From Allomyces macrogynus ATCC 38327 (taxonomy: Eukaryota > Blastocladiomycota > Blastocladiomycetes > Blastocladiales > Blastocladiaceae): a stretch of 61,526 nucleotides of DNA. Shown one piece after another: positions 45,966-56,683 of the stretch (position 1 is the first letter of the stretch; each line of letters opens with the position of its first letter). The DNA is taken from the NCBI GenBank assembly GCA_000151295.1, contig GG745337.1, positions 1,031,499 to 1,093,024 on the forward strand, in the 5' to 3' direction. A program made the translations under genes and the position numbers. A model generated the notes under the pieces. The model did not search any database and had not been told where the DNA came from. It was given only the letters and a program-made list of their open reading frames with translations.

Positions 45966-47580
45966 TCAATCCACATCGAGCTCAACATCAAACCCGTACA
46001 CGTTCCTCGCCCCGTGCACAACCCGCACTACTAAATCGGCCTCGGGCGACGCGCCGCCATCACGTTGCGAGCAACACGGGCCATCGACACTGCGAGCCAT
46101 TTTCAGAAGCTTGAACAGGGTAAAGCGAGAGTCAAACGGTTCTACAATCGTCTCGCGCCAGCACATTGGCAATATAAGTGTCTTGTCGGCGTCCCCTGGG
46201 CTGCGATCAGGGTCCGCAATCAAAGCCGTGGTCTGGAATCTGGGTTCCAGGTGCTTGTGGTGCGTGACAAAACACTTGAAGACGCCCGGCTGCCCATCGC
46301 GTGCACAATATGTGATGGCGGCAGCGAGCTCGTTCTCGTCGGCGGGCGTCTCGACGAGCAGGACAAATCGGAAGTCGGTCGGGTCGAAATCCTACACGGT
46401 TCACATCCATTTGTCATGTCAGTCACAGATTGGTGCAAATCTGCAGCTCATAACCACAAGCAGGGGCCGTACGGACCAGAATCGCGTACGGCATCAGAGC
46501 GCACACGACAGTCGGCCGCTTGGGCTTGGTGGGGTCCTTGGCGGTCGACGTCGCGAATTGTGCATTCCCGCGGTGCTCGTATTCACGTACTGGTAAATGT
46601 ACGGGACGACGGCCAGGTATGCGCGCTTGGCAGCCCATAAAAATGTACACAAAGGCCGCCAACGGTAAAAGAGAATTAGGGTGTGCGTGAAGAAGCACTT
46701 GAAGACGCCTGGCTGGCCATTGCGTGAGCACTGCGCCATGACCAGAGCGAGCTCATTGGCGTCAGCGGGCGTCTCCACGAGTATGACGACCTGGAATTCG
46801 GCTGGGTCGAAATTCTGTGCACAAGGACAGCCATTCAAGGAATCAGTCATGACCTCCTGAATTAAAAAATGATACGACAGGCAGGAAGGCATCACACCAA
46901 AATCGTACACGGCATCTCGCCACAGATGATAATGGGTCGATTGGGCGCCGTCAGGTCATTGATTTCCGAGGTTATAATTCGCTTGCGCTCCTTGGAGCTG
47001 GACTGCAAGTACTGGCAAATGAACTCGCCACGGCCGGGTGCACGTCCTTGGCGGCCCACAAAATGTCGACCGCACGTTCCGGGTCGTTGAAGGGAATGAG
47101 CGTGCGCGGGAACCGGTTCAGTGTCTCGGAAGTTGCGTTGTCGAGAAGGGTGCGCAAGAATGCTCAATAATGCAAGTTTGGATATCAGACAAGCGCCATC
47201 TTTGGTCCAGAACAGGTCTGAAATGGTCGAGGGCCCTCGGACCTCGAATACTCACCGCACTTGACCATTTGCGGGCATCGCCGTCTTGGAAGTCCAAGTA
47301 AATGGGCCGTTCAAAGGCAGCCGCGATTTGCTTGAGCTCTGTGCGAACGAGGCGACGGAAATTGGGCTCGGACCACTTCTGGGTGGAGATGTTCGTTTTG
47401 GGTGGAGAGGTTCGTTTTGGGTGGTGCGCGTCGCATTGGCCGGGACGTTGATATGGTGCTGATTGGGTCCTGATGCTGACGATGTTGGAAGTTGGTGAGA
47501 GCGAGAGAGTGCCAACTGGTGCTCCGGACGTCGTTGAGCCGGCTGGTGCAAATCGAGCTCGCAAAATGGAGCAAAATGGT
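45966..47580 (-). CDS. Unrecognised protein with an internal tandem duplication and frame breaks
   Basis: Two successive copies of one unit are seen on the minus strand. Copy 1 (about 47100-46690): WAAKDVHPAV, FICQYLQSSSKERK, NRPIIICGEMPCTILV, intron, FDPAEFQVVILVETPAD, ANELALV, GQPGVFKCFFTH. Copy 2 (about 46645-46265): WAAKRAYLAV, YIYQYVNTSTAG, KRPTVVCALMPYAILV, intron, FDPTDFRFVLLVETPAD, ENELAAA, GQPGVFKCFVTHH. Both copies have the intron at the same place. Copy 1 is preceded by ELKQIAAAFERPIYLDFQDGD and LRTLLDNATSETLNRFP; copy 2 is followed by a C-terminal part ending VYGFDVELDVD at 45966. Each copy also has one frame change, near 47027 and 46575. No start codon could be fixed and I do not recognise the family. 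It may be one gene with a duplicated segment or two fused, decaying paralogues. Confidence 0.5.
47375..47425. repeat. Short tandem repeat (about 19 bp unit, two to three copies)
   Basis: The plus strand reads GTGGAGATGTTCGTTTTGG followed at once by TGGAGAGGTTCGTTTTGG and then GTGG. On the minus strand it lies in the 5' part of the duplicated gene and would encode CCACCCAAAACGA-type repeats. Confidence 0.6.
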
Positions 47581-48014
47581 TGTCAACGCATCATCTGTCC
47601 GCGTCCAGATGTCTGAACAATCTCAAATCGAGCAAGCCGCCAGGTTCCGTCCAGGAGTCCAGCTCTGATGCTGGCAGCCCACCGCGACGTGGCCGGGAAG
47701 AAAAACCGCCTGGTGGAGAAGGCAGAGAAGGCAGAGATCGCAACGAGCCGCACGATGGGCGCAGACGTGGCATGCGGGATGTGACAACAACAACGATACC
47801 TGGGACTGGATATGGCTGCACCAGCAGCGACCAGAACTCCGGATTTGCAAGCACTGAGCATGGTTGGTGGTCAACGAGCCTGTCCTCTCAATGTTCCCTC
47901 GATATTCAACGACCAACAAAACGCATCGTCCCAATCAGCCCTCACTGGTGGATCTCGGGGCTCGACTCTGACACTCACTGCATGCATGTACAAAAAGTAA
48001 ATACCAACCAACGA
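47581..48014. other. Intergenic region (434 bp)
   Basis: This lies between two minus-strand genes, downstream of the SAP protein and upstream of the duplicated gene. I see no gene and no clear motif. Confidence 0.4.
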
Positions 48015-48737
48015 TCAATCCCGCGCAACCGCCGCACCCCCCGCCGGCTCCCGCCCATGCGCCCCACCATGCCGATCCCGAATCCGCCGCAGAAACTGCG
48101 CCATCGCCTCATTTGAAATCGGCTGCGCGTCCATCTCCCTCTCCCGCTCGCGCTGCTCCGCCCGACGACTCATCTCCCTGACAAACGGCTGCTGCTCGAT
48201 CGGCGTCATAATCAATTCCTCGAGCGTCGCCGGACTCGGTGCGTGGCGGCGGTTCCTTGGTGGTCTTCGCCCAGCTGGCACTGGCGCCACCCCTGCCGCC
48301 GTCGTCGACGTATCCGTCCAGAACCCAGACGCGTCGCTATCGCCACCACCGCGTTCGTCGTCGGCATCAGCGTCGCTCGAGTAGTCGCTGTCGTCGCTGT
48401 TCAAAAGTTGCCAGACACGGTGCACGAGTTGCGGCTTGGTCCCTTGCATTGACCGGCCGCGCGCACGCAGCCAGGATTTCAGGTCGCGCGTCGAGTAGGC
48501 GGCGAGATCGGCTTCGGTCCCGCCGTGGGCCGGGTCGACGGTGATTTCGCAAAAGTCGGGGTGCAGGTCGGTTGTGGAGAGTCCAGCGGGCGCGCCGGTG
48601 GCATACTCGGTCGAGTCGGAATCCAAAGCGTTGAAGGGATCGGTCATGCTGGCGGGGTGAGATGGGCGGCGTCGGTGTCGCTTGGGCCCGGCGGCGGCGG
48701 GGGTGGGTGTGCTTGACGGGGCTGGCGGGCGTGTCAT
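48015..48737 (-). CDS. SAP-domain protein of unknown function
   Basis: A single exon of 240 residues from ATG 48737 (another in-frame ATG, MTDPFNALD, at 48647 would give 210). Residues about 100-135 read YSTRDLKSWLRARGRSMQG and KPQLVHRVWQLL, a SAP motif: two helices with the LKxxLxxRGxxxxGxKxxLxxR spacing, a DNA- or RNA-binding module of nuclear proteins. Before it are a basic RHRRRPS patch and an acidic region; after it a long acidic Asp/Ser linker, then a helical, Arg-rich C-terminus (REMSRRAEQREREREM, ISNEAMAQFLRRI). The short conserved-looking C-terminal helix AMAQFLRRIRDRHGG may be another motif but I cannot name it. A nuclear chromatin or RNA-associated role is inferred. Confidence 0.68.
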   Translation of the reverse strand: MTRPPAPSSTPTPAAAGPKRHRRRPSHPASMTDPFNALDSDSTEYATGAPAGLSTTDLHPDFCEITVDPAHGGTEADLAAYSTRDLKSWLRARGRSMQGTKPQLVHRVWQLLNSDDSDYSSDADADDERGGGDSDASGFWTDTSTTAAGVAPVPAGRRPPRNRRHAPSPATLEELIMTPIEQQPFVREMSRRAEQREREREMDAQPISNEAMAQFLRRIRDRHGGAHGREPAGGAAVARD

Positions 48738-49078
48738 GCTGCTTGTTGCAAGGGGTAACGCGCGCGCAGATCGAGGGTGGTTCGGCAGCTCGACGGATGG
48801 AGGATAGAGCACGACCGAGAGAACGTGCGGTGGAAGCGCGTCAGATCAGGCCACGTTGCGGCGCGCCGCAGCACGGCCACCTGAGCAACGAGCGACGGGT
48901 CACATGTTGCCATCAATGCGTCGTCAGTCGTGCTGTGATCGCGGTCACTTCGCCAGCGGTCGCTTAGAAGTGGAGCAGGAAACAACAACACAACCCCGTT
49001 CAAAATGGACCCCAGTACCCGGTCATCCGCCCACCCGCCAGTCCTCGCGGGCCCACCGTCGGGGCCCCCGCGCATGCA
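48738..49078. other. Intergenic region (341 bp)
   Basis: This lies between minus-strand genes, with the promoter of the SAP gene on its left side. I see no gene. Confidence 0.4.
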
Positions 49079-50073
49079 TCACGCAAGTGGCTGCGCAGCG
49101 AGATGCAGTTCGTTTCGTGTCTCGAAATGACGCGCGACCGCAAGTTCGGGTAGGCGCCCGAGTACAAGTGCTACCGGCCAGCAAGTTAGCCCCACATCGT
49201 GCTTCAGACGGGTCTTGCAAATCGCGCGTACCGCCGACAGCGCCATACTATCCGTATCGCGATACGTGTGCCTCGACTGCGGCTTTACGGGCCGTGCCGA
49301 AGCAGCCTGCAACGCGTGCGCGACGGCCGCTGGCACACGCACTTTGACAGGCGGGTCGTCGGCGTCAGGCGTGCGCGCGGTGCCGTAGAGCGGCTGCAGC
49401 GTGCAGTCGGCAGTCGCTTGGAAAAATCCCGACCGGTAGACGCGGTCCGACGCGTGCCCGCGGAGCCGTTCCACGTCCGAGTGCACAGGCGGAGCTTGGT
49501 CGAAGAGGGCCGGACTGGGATTGAGTGCGAATGGGGATTGAGGGTGCGGCCAGGGTGGAGAGTCGAGGTCGTCCGCGTGGTTTCGGTCGGGCAGCTGTGA
49601 GATGAAAGAAGGTGAAATCAGCCAATCTGCTCGCAACCGAAGACATCGATCCACTTCAAGACACGCACCTTGATGCTCTCCACCCTGCCTCGTTCAAACG
49701 GCGAGCCGGCTGGCTCAGGCGTCTTGACATGCACGCGCGCACCAACCCCCCGACGACCGGCCTTGACGGGACTGCCGACACGATAGATGCCCGAAATGCC
49801 CTCGTCGAGGAGCTGCTCTCGCGCCGTCTCGGCGTAACCGGGCCACGACAAGGCGCCACCCGGTGGTGCTGGGTACTTGGTGGGCGATGAGGGCAGGGTC
49901 GGGGATGGAGCTGTGCCTCGATCGGACGGCGACCGAGATGGCACACGCCGCGTCGGTCCACCGGCCCAGCCAACAGGTGGTGGCGGTGGGGCAGGTGGAG
50001 CGATTGATGCGCTGGTGCGGCGGTACGCAGGTGGCCGGCGCTGCGGCGGCGAAGACGTGTGCGCTCGCAACAT
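49079..50073 (-). CDS. Hypothetical protein, two exons
   Basis: Exons 50073-49669 and 49594-49079 join in phase across a 74-bp intron (donor gtgcgt, acceptor tctcacag) to give 306 residues. The first 80 residues are Pro/Ser/Arg-rich and disordered. A more ordered segment follows: YAETAREQLLDEGISGIYRV, then basic GRRGVGARVHVKTP and FERGRVESIK. Exon 2 encodes RVYRSGFFQATADCTLQPLYG, a Pro/Ala region and a tail ending at 49079. I recognise no family. The stop falls where codon composition is still ordinary, but the last about 60 residues look less protein-like, so an unrecognised intron near 49240 could truncate the model. The gene model rests on the in-phase intron with the local donor type. Confidence 0.45.
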
Positions 50074-50376
50074 GGCGGTGGACAAGGTCGGGGCTTGCGA
50101 TTGCAGCGAGTTGCTCGTCAAAAGTGGTGCAAACCGGGCAGTTGTCGTGGTTTCGACGACGACGACGTGGACGGCGATTGTCGAGGGCGATTGTCGAGGG
50201 CGACCGCGCTGTTTGCCGCATCGATGGTGTGGGACGCGTCGCTTCCTGTCCCGCGGCCTCCTCCGTTCTGGTTTTGTCTGCACAACCGCAGCGCTTTGGC
50301 CGTGGTTGATGCCGATAAAGCTATCCTATTTCAATTCAAATCAATCTAGATGATACAGAAGACCAGCCAGCGCGAC
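50074..50376. other. Intergenic region (303 bp)
   Basis: This holds the promoter of the hypothetical gene on its left and the 3' end of PSD1 on its right. It is AT-richer at 50310-50350. No gene is seen. Confidence 0.4.
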
Positions 50377-52034
50377 CTAGGCCACGACCGGCACATCATC
50401 CCTCTCCACATCAGCCGCCCCGCGCGCTTTCTCCTCCAACTCGGCATCCGCTGCATCAATACTCATCCCGGCCGGATCAACCTCGCCCTCAATAAACGCC
50501 AGCGGCTGCCCGACCTTCACCTTCACCGCATGCTGCGCCCGATGCCCATGCGCGCCGACCGCCCACTTGAACCGTTTCTTGGGCGCCTCAAACACGAGCA
50601 CGACCGTGGAACCCAACATAAACCCACCCACCTCATCCATTGGCTTCAACCGCTGCGGCTGCGCGTACCGCAACCGGTCCACCGTCCCCGCGGGCGGCGC
50701 GACCGCGTCCGGGTGATTTGTGCTCAGTTCCGGATCGAAATTGATCTTGATCGACCCGACGTTGGTTGCTCCCACGGGCACCATCGCGAACACACCGTGG
50801 CGCCAGGCGCCGACGAGGGCGACACGCTCGTTGAGCGTGAACAGCGAGGGGACCGCACGGAGTAAGCGCGGTGAGACGGACAAAAGTTCGCCATGCACGT
50901 GCCGCCGCTCCGTGACCGTCCAGTGCGCGGGGGAATGGAACCGGTGGTAGTCGCCCGGGGCCAAGTAGATGACTGCGTAGTAGAGACCCATTTCTTCGCT
51001 GGCGCGGTGGTGGTCGGCCGCGTCGTGCACGGCGCCGGGGGACGCGCCGACGAGGGAGTCGACCGAGTATTCGATCGAATTCACGTCGACGAGGTGGTCG
51101 TACTGAGCCGGTTCCGTGCCATCGGCGTCCACGCGGGGGACGGACCCGCCGAGGAGGGTCTGCACCTTGTACCCAACGCCCTTGACGCCGTGCACGATCT
51201 CGGCCGCCCACCCTTCATCACCACCGCCGGTGGTCGGCTTCTCAGCCACCGCCGTTGCCGGTTTCGGTTTCGGCGCGTCCATGTCGATCGCGCCCCAGTG
51301 AATCAGGGTGCCGTCCGACGGCATGATCAGCGCATCCTTGGCCGAGTACGGACGGAACTTGGCCAAGTCAATCTCGCGGTAGAAGAAGGCGCCGAGATTC
51401 GAGTAATGCTGCAAATCCGGGTCGACCATCTCGTGCAGCTGGCAATTGAACAGCCACGAGTAGACCCGGTAGAACGGCGCGCGCAGCCATTCCGGCACGG
51501 TCGCGTCGTTGTGCATGATGCCCCACGCGCGCGAGAGACCGCGCAGCGGCATCATGAGCAGGACGTGCAACTAAGCAGCGAGAGTGGCCAGGTGAGCACA
51601 TGGTCGGAATAGACCGAATACTGTGCGCCCGTTGTGCGTACCAACCACGGGCCATCCACGACAACCCCCGGAGCGGCCTCGCCATCACCAGTAGTACTGC
51701 GTTCAGGCGCGGTCGCGTCGCGGTCACGCCACAGGTGCTGTAGTTGCAAGGTCGCAATCACCGCCAGCCCGACACCGACCGGGATCGTCGGGACATACCA
51801 CGGGTTGTCGCTGTCCTTGTCGTTCTGGTCCTTGTTCTGTTCGGACGGCCTCTTGCTGCTGGACGACGTAAACGAGCGGCGGAGCGACGGGGTCAAGGCA
51901 GTGATGCATGGCGTGGACCGGGCCAGGAGCGTGGAGCGGGCCGACACGGCGCGGAACGACGCGGGAAGGGCCATGGCGGGCACGGGAAGGCGCGCGGTAG
52001 CGGCCAGGCCGACGGCCGCGGCGCGGAGCATCAT
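50377..52034 (-). CDS. PSD1: Phosphatidylserine decarboxylase, mitochondrial type
   Basis: Two exons (52034-51642, 51570-50377; donor gtacgc) give 528 residues. The N-terminus is an Arg/Ser/Ala-rich mitochondrial targeting sequence (MMLRAAAVGLAATARLPV) followed by a membrane segment (VPTIPVGVGLAVIATLQL), as in the inner-membrane Psd1. The catalytic domain carries FFYREIDLAKFRPY, VSPSDG-like text LIMPSDGTLIHWG, DYHRFHSPAHW, NERVALVG and the self-cleavage motif GGFMLGSTVV. The LGST Ser becomes the pyruvoyl group after autocleavage, and the enzyme converts phosphatidylserine to phosphatidylethanolamine. Length is close to yeast Psd1, with an extra linker (KPKPATAVAEKPTTGGG) inside the beta-subunit part. 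It is divergent from the uS11m gene, another mitochondrial gene, across 444 bp. Confidence 0.95.
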
Positions 52035-52478
52035 GGTGGCGGTTGTTGACAGGGTCGCGGGTCAAGTGCAGCGATTACTCGCGTGCAGGTCCAATACGGC
52101 GCGATCTGGGTCGCTGGCAGCGTGGTTCGTTGATGCGGCCGAGTACTCGCGCAATGCAGCCGGTGGCAAGTGATGGGAAGCGACGAGCGCGTCGGTGGTG
52201 ACCGTGCAATCAATCTTGACCAATTTGAGGGCAGCGAGGTGATCAGCTTCTGTGCGGTGGTGAACTGCGGTAGACCAGTCACGCCCATACACCTGACGCG
52301 ATCAACCTTTACTCGCTGCGAATCCGCCCACAGCGAAGGTGCCGTTGACGACCAGCACAGCACGACGACCAGCACCGACACCGGCCCGCGACTTGCCGCA
52401 CTCGCTCGCGTGCCGCGCACCCCATTCGAATCCCGAATTCGACTTCGAAACCGCGGATCGCCGCCCGCCGTCACCGCC
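52035..52478. promoter_or_regulatory. Divergent promoter between PSD1 and uS11m
   Basis: These 444 bp separate two divergent genes whose products act in mitochondria. A frame runs through into uS11m from 52170 but its upstream part has no ATG with sensible context. No named motif is identified. Confidence 0.45.
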
Positions 52479-53165
52479 ATGCTGCCGCGCCTGCTCGCCG
52501 CGCCGTGCGCGCGCCCCGCCGCCCTTGCCGGCACCATCCGCGCGCATGCCGCGCGCATGCTCTCCGTCGCGCCCGATGCTGTGGCTCCCGCTCCCGCCGC
52601 CACCTCCACGGCGACGCCCACCCCCGCCGCCCCCAGCCTCCCGTCCCGCCGTCGATCTGATTGTCCGCGCACGGCCATCGAGTCCCCGCTACCCCATCGA
52701 CCTCGGGCTACATGCCGAACGGTCTCGCCGCCCGGCCGCAACGTCCCGCTGATGCCCGCGGGCCGTGCCGGGATCGACTACCTCTCCGCTCGTCCGGCGT
52801 TCACGATGGCCCCACTGGTCATGCACGTGCAGGCCACGTTCAACAACACGCTGATCACGATCACGACTACCAAGGGCGATGCGATCGCGTCGTCTTCCGG
52901 CGGGAATGCCGGGTTCAAGAAGGCGCAGCGTGCGGGGTACGAGCCGGCGTACCAGGCGGCGCGGATTGCGTTGGCGAAAGTCGAGGATAAGCAGGGCGAG
53001 TCGGCCAAGATGCATGGCGTGCATGTCAAGTTCAAGGGATTTGGTCCCGGGCGGGATGCGGCATGGAAGGCCGTCTTGGCTTTGGGGTGGAAGGTGGCGA
53101 AAGTCGAGGATGTCACGCCGATTGCGCATGGCGGGTGCCGTCCGCGGAAGGCGCGCCGGTTGTAG
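52479..53165 (+). CDS. MRPS11: Mitochondrial small-subunit ribosomal protein uS11m
   Basis: A single exon of 228 residues. The first about 105 residues are an Arg/Ala/Pro-rich presequence-like region starting MLPRLLAAPCARPAAL. The uS11 core follows: VMHVQATFNNTLITITTTKG, SSSGGNAGFKKAQRAG, YQAARIALAKVED, VHVKFKGFGPGRDAAWKAV and the C-terminal VTPIAHGGCRPRKARRL. uS11 binds the platform of the small subunit near the 3' end of the rRNA. The HxxxTFNNTxxTxTxxxG motif and the terminal GCRPRKxRR are family signatures. The start at 52479 follows a CACCGCC context. A frame shift within the presequence cannot be excluded, but the core is unbroken. Confidence 0.93.
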   Translation: MLPRLLAAPCARPAALAGTIRAHAARMLSVAPDAVAPAPAATSTATPTPAAPSLPSRRRSDCPRTAIESPLPHRPRATCRTVSPPGRNVPLMPAGRAGIDYLSARPAFTMAPLVMHVQATFNNTLITITTTKGDAIASSSGGNAGFKKAQRAGYEPAYQAARIALAKVEDKQGESAKMHGVHVKFKGFGPGRDAAWKAVLALGWKVAKVEDVTPIAHGGCRPRKARRL

Positions 53166-53555
53166 TGTTTTGAGGGTTGGTTTGTCGTTTCTTTATACAT
53201 TTTTAGCGCCTAGCGATCAATTGGTTTGCAGGTCTTGCCATCCCGCCACCAGCGACGGCTGTGCCTCCCACCTCGACAACCACCTTGGTCAATTGCCCAC
53301 AGGCCGATATTCTCATGTCCAGCAAATCAGCGCTAGTGGAGAAGACGAGCGGACCTGCGAACCAAAAGCTTGTCGCCGACGCGCAGGAACTGCCTCCGGG
53401 ATCTCTACGCTGACGCGGCCATCAACGGCCACGATCACGACCCGTCGACCACGACCCAAACCAAGCCAGCAGCGCATAAAAAAAGTATGGTATCAAAGCA
53501 ACCTGAAATGCCAAATGCAGCCCCCCTCCCCTTTCCCAGAGACCCCACGGCCCCT
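53166..53555. other. Convergent intergenic region (390 bp)
   Basis: The 3' ends of uS11m and the arrestin gene meet here. It contains an AT-rich patch (53190-53225) and an A run at 53480-53487. No gene is seen. Confidence 0.45.
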
Positions 53556-55799
53556 TCATGCGCACACATACCGCACAATCTCACTGCGCGTCTCATACGT
53601 GCCCTCATTCACTGTCACGGGAATCCGCACCTCCATCTCCTCGTCCCCGACCTTCCCCAGCACCACCAACTCGTGCCGAATCCGAATCTCCATCTGGTCG
53701 GCCCCCGCAGGCACGTCATCCACATACGTTGCGGGCATCGGCACATCCAGTTCCTTGTAACTCGGCGGCGCGTGCGGCGTGACCCGCCCATCTTCACCGA
53801 ACCCGGAATCGTGCCGGTCGGTGGGGGGCGGTGGCGGGGTCACGGGCGGTGGCGGTGGGATCGGGATCGCAACGGATGCGCGGAAGGCCATGCCGAGTGG
53901 CGAAGGCCGGCTGCCGAGCGGGATCGGGATCGGGATCGCGGCGGCGGCGGCGGCGGCGGCGGGGGCCGCGGCAGCGGGAGCGAGGTCGGTTGGGATGGCC
54001 GAGACGAGGGACGGGACGGAACTCGCGCGCAACGGGGACGATGTCGACGGGCGACGTGCAGCGAGGGCCGCGGCAAATGATGCAGGCGGCGGGGCAGCGG
54101 CAACGGCCGTGGCTGCGGCCGCTGCGGTCGCGCCGGAACTCGACGACGTGCTTGAGAACGATGACCCGCGAGACAGGGATCGCAGGGACAGGTTCGACAT
54201 GGCTTTTCGGATCCCGCGCGTCAGGGCCGACCCGGTAGACGTTGTCGGTGGCGTCTTGGGCGTATCCGGGACGACGGCCGCGGGCGCGGTCCATGCGGCG
54301 CCTCCACTACCTTCGGCCGCCACTGCGGCGATGGGCGGTGCTGGGTGCACATGGTGATGGTGGTGCATCGCGACCGACGACGACCATGCCGAATCCGTCG
54401 ACCCCCTCGGCGTCGTGGACGTGACGGGATCATCCACGTCCCAATCGGGCGCGTGCGCAAACACTGGCGCGATTCCGGGCGTCGACGGCGCGGTACTGGC
54501 CGCCGACCACGCGGCGGGCGGGGCAATCGACGATAAGTCCTCACTCACACGATCCACAAGATGCACGCGCACGTGCACGCTCGGAAACAAGTCCTTTGCG
54601 CTTGGCGAGCTCGAGCTCGGGCATAGGGTCGCTGTGTAGGGCACAGGCACGCCAACGACCTTGTTCCACCAGTCGCCCGTCACGTCTGACGCGTCGGTCA
54701 GTTTCACGACCGTCGTGGTCCACCGGCGGTCGGCCGTGGGTTTATTCGTTCCGTGCCATGCAGCCACAATCACCGTCTGTTGCAAGAGGAGCGTAATGGA
54801 CGGTGCTGACGGCAATGCGCCCGGTTCGCCCGGTGCGACGCGGATGTGCACGGGCACGACGGACCCGGGCACGATAATGCGGTTGGCCATATGTACTTCG
54901 TACGCGACGCGCGCGTCCGGCGCGGACCGCACGCGCACGGGCGCTTCGGCCAGGTACGACTCGAGGTCGTTGTACCGCGGGACAGCGAGGGGCACGTCCA
55001 TGCGTGCCGCGGCGGTGGGGGCCGTGGCCGTAATGTGCACCGACGAGTTCTGTGCGCCCGCGGCGGTATTCGTCGACGCGAGCGACGCCGACGACGACGT
55101 CAGGCTGCTGGTCCCCGCAAGCACCGCCGCTGCCACCTTGGCCGCGTTCACGGGCCACGCGCGCGCCGACAACCCGCGTCTCGGACGTGCAATCAGGTGC
55201 ACTTTGGCCGTGAGCGTATGTTTGATCGACCAGTGCGCGGTCACGATTTGCGGCGGCAAGTCCGGCAACGGCGCGTCAAAGTAGAACAGGTGTGTGCCGC
55301 GCGCTAGGTACTCGGTCGGTGCCGGGTACTCCTTGGTCGGGAACAGCGATGGCTTACTGGCCAACTCGTGCGCAGCGAGCACGCGGTCGGCATTGGCCAA
55401 TCGCGCGCGCAGGCTCGGGTCCAAGTCTTGTCGGACCGTATATAGTGCCGACGGGGTCACGTAGCGTACGGAAAACCCGTGCGAGTCCATGGCTTCCTCG
55501 GAGACGAGATTGCCGTCGTGCCAGAGCGGGTAGACGCGGTGGAATAAGCGCCGCTTGAGCGGCAGCTTCAGGCTCGCATACGGGTCCGGGCTCGGCGGGT
55601 TCGCGCCGGCGGTTGCGCGTAACGTGGTCTTGATGCAGAGCGTCACGGCGTGCGCCGGCAAGTCGGCGAGTAAAGACAGGTAGACGATGCACACGACCGA
55701 CGCGGGGAAGGCCGGGGACAGGCCCGGGTACCCGGCAAAAAAGTTGGGCTTGTGCGCCGGGTTCGGCAGCACGCACAGGTCGGCAATCGCGCTCGACAT
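53556..55799 (-). CDS. Alpha-arrestin-like protein with a long insert before its last strand
   Basis: A single exon of 747 residues. The arrestin fold is suggested by the N-half pattern of alternating strands (VTLCIKTTLRATAG, LFHRVYPLWHDG, HLFYFDAPLPDLPPQIVTAHWSIKHTL) and the C-half (IVPGSVVPVHIRVAPG, ITLLLQQTVIVAAW, TTVVKLTDA, SVHVRVHLVDRV). After about 200 disordered residues with Ser and Ala runs comes PPSYKELDVPM, a PPxY-like motif, and then IRIRHELVVLGKV and EMEVRIPVTV, which look like the final arrestin strands. Alpha-arrestins use PPxY motifs to recruit Rsp5/Nedd4 ubiquitin ligases to membrane transporters. The C-terminal strands are therefore split off by the insert. A trinucleotide run (about 53938-53960) encodes an Ala stretch inside it. 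The arrestin call comes from overall pattern, not from one diagnostic motif. Confidence 0.72.
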   Translation of the reverse strand: MSSAIADLCVLPNPAHKPNFFAGYPGLSPAFPASVVCIVYLSLLADLPAHAVTLCIKTTLRATAGANPPSPDPYASLKLPLKRRLFHRVYPLWHDGNLVSEEAMDSHGFSVRYVTPSALYTVRQDLDPSLRARLANADRVLAAHELASKPSLFPTKEYPAPTEYLARGTHLFYFDAPLPDLPPQIVTAHWSIKHTLTAKVHLIARPRRGLSARAWPVNAAKVAAAVLAGTSSLTSSSASLASTNTAAGAQNSSVHITATAPTAAARMDVPLAVPRYNDLESYLAEAPVRVRSAPDARVAYEVHMANRIIVPGSVVPVHIRVAPGEPGALPSAPSITLLLQQTVIVAAWHGTNKPTADRRWTTTVVKLTDASDVTGDWWNKVVGVPVPYTATLCPSSSSPSAKDLFPSVHVRVHLVDRVSEDLSSIAPPAAWSAASTAPSTPGIAPVFAHAPDWDVDDPVTSTTPRGSTDSAWSSSVAMHHHHHVHPAPPIAAVAAEGSGGAAWTAPAAVVPDTPKTPPTTSTGSALTRGIRKAMSNLSLRSLSRGSSFSSTSSSSGATAAAAATAVAAAPPPASFAAALAARRPSTSSPLRASSVPSLVSAIPTDLAPAAAAPAAAAAAAAIPIPIPLGSRPSPLGMAFRASVAIPIPPPPPVTPPPPPTDRHDSGFGEDGRVTPHAPPSYKELDVPMPATYVDDVPAGADQMEIRIRHELVVLGKVGDEEMEVRIPVTVNEGTYETRSEIVRYVCA

Positions 55800-56683
55800 G
55801 GTGGTGCCTGGTGGGGGGTGGTTGGGAGCGGCGGAGTACTTGTGGCCGAGAAGACGATGATCACCGTCGAGCCGGCGTCGCTGGCACGTTGCGGGGGTGC
55901 GTCAAGCGGTCGACCGTCGCGCGAGCAGGTGGACACGGTCGGAGCGCAGCGCGGACAGACGTGAGGAGCGGCAGGGACGGCGAGATCGTCGAGTTGAGGA
56001 CAGCTGAGTACGGCTGGCCGGCAGAGGGCTGTTGTCGCAGGGATGCAAAGCTGGTGCGTGCAGGATGGTGGTCGCGAGCTGGCAAGGGACGGTGGTCGGG
56101 TCGGCGGGTGCGCGTGCAAGAGCAGGTCGAGCTGGCATCAACCGCGCAGCGGCATGGGCATCGAGCGTGTCGAAGGGGGCGCTCGCGCGCAGGAAGTGCG
56201 GCGCCGTCCCGAGCGACGGCGCAGGTTCGCAGCGGTGGGCCGCGCCGCCAGCAGCGTGGCAACGCTCGTTGAGTTTGCATGCTTGCTAAAGGCGCGAGGC
56301 AAACGGCTGCATCACGCGCAATTCACGGCCTACGCGCTGATTGTGCGAGACGCTGGCAAAGGAAGCGAGACAACCGTCAACAACGCCGCGACCGTCGTGC
56401 ACGCTGCGATCGCCAAAACGTCGCAACACGCGCGCCGCTAGCGTGGATATCGGCGTGCTCGCTGGAGACGACGACACCATGCATGCATTCTTGTTGATGA
56501 TCAAAGTCCACTGCAAATGCCCGCCGACCTTGAGGGGCGGGGCCGCGTCGCACCACCACCACACGTCCCAAAGGAATCAACCAACCAACCGCAAACCAAC
56601 AACGAAACGCAAAAGGTAAAAGAAAGGTAAAAGGGTAAATGCCGTCCGCTCCCATCCGCCTCTACCTCCTCCGCCCGCTTGCG
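55800..56683. other. Region without a recognised gene (884 bp)
   Basis: This holds the arrestin promoter on the left and the 3' end of the next minus-strand gene on the right. It is AT-richer at 56570-56640. Open frames are short or Arg-rich shadows. No gene is seen. Confidence 0.4.

Noticed and set aside
52170..52478. In-frame extension upstream of uS11m
   Set aside because: It runs into the divergent promoter shared with PSD1 and gives no presequence-like or conserved text; ATG 52479 is used instead.
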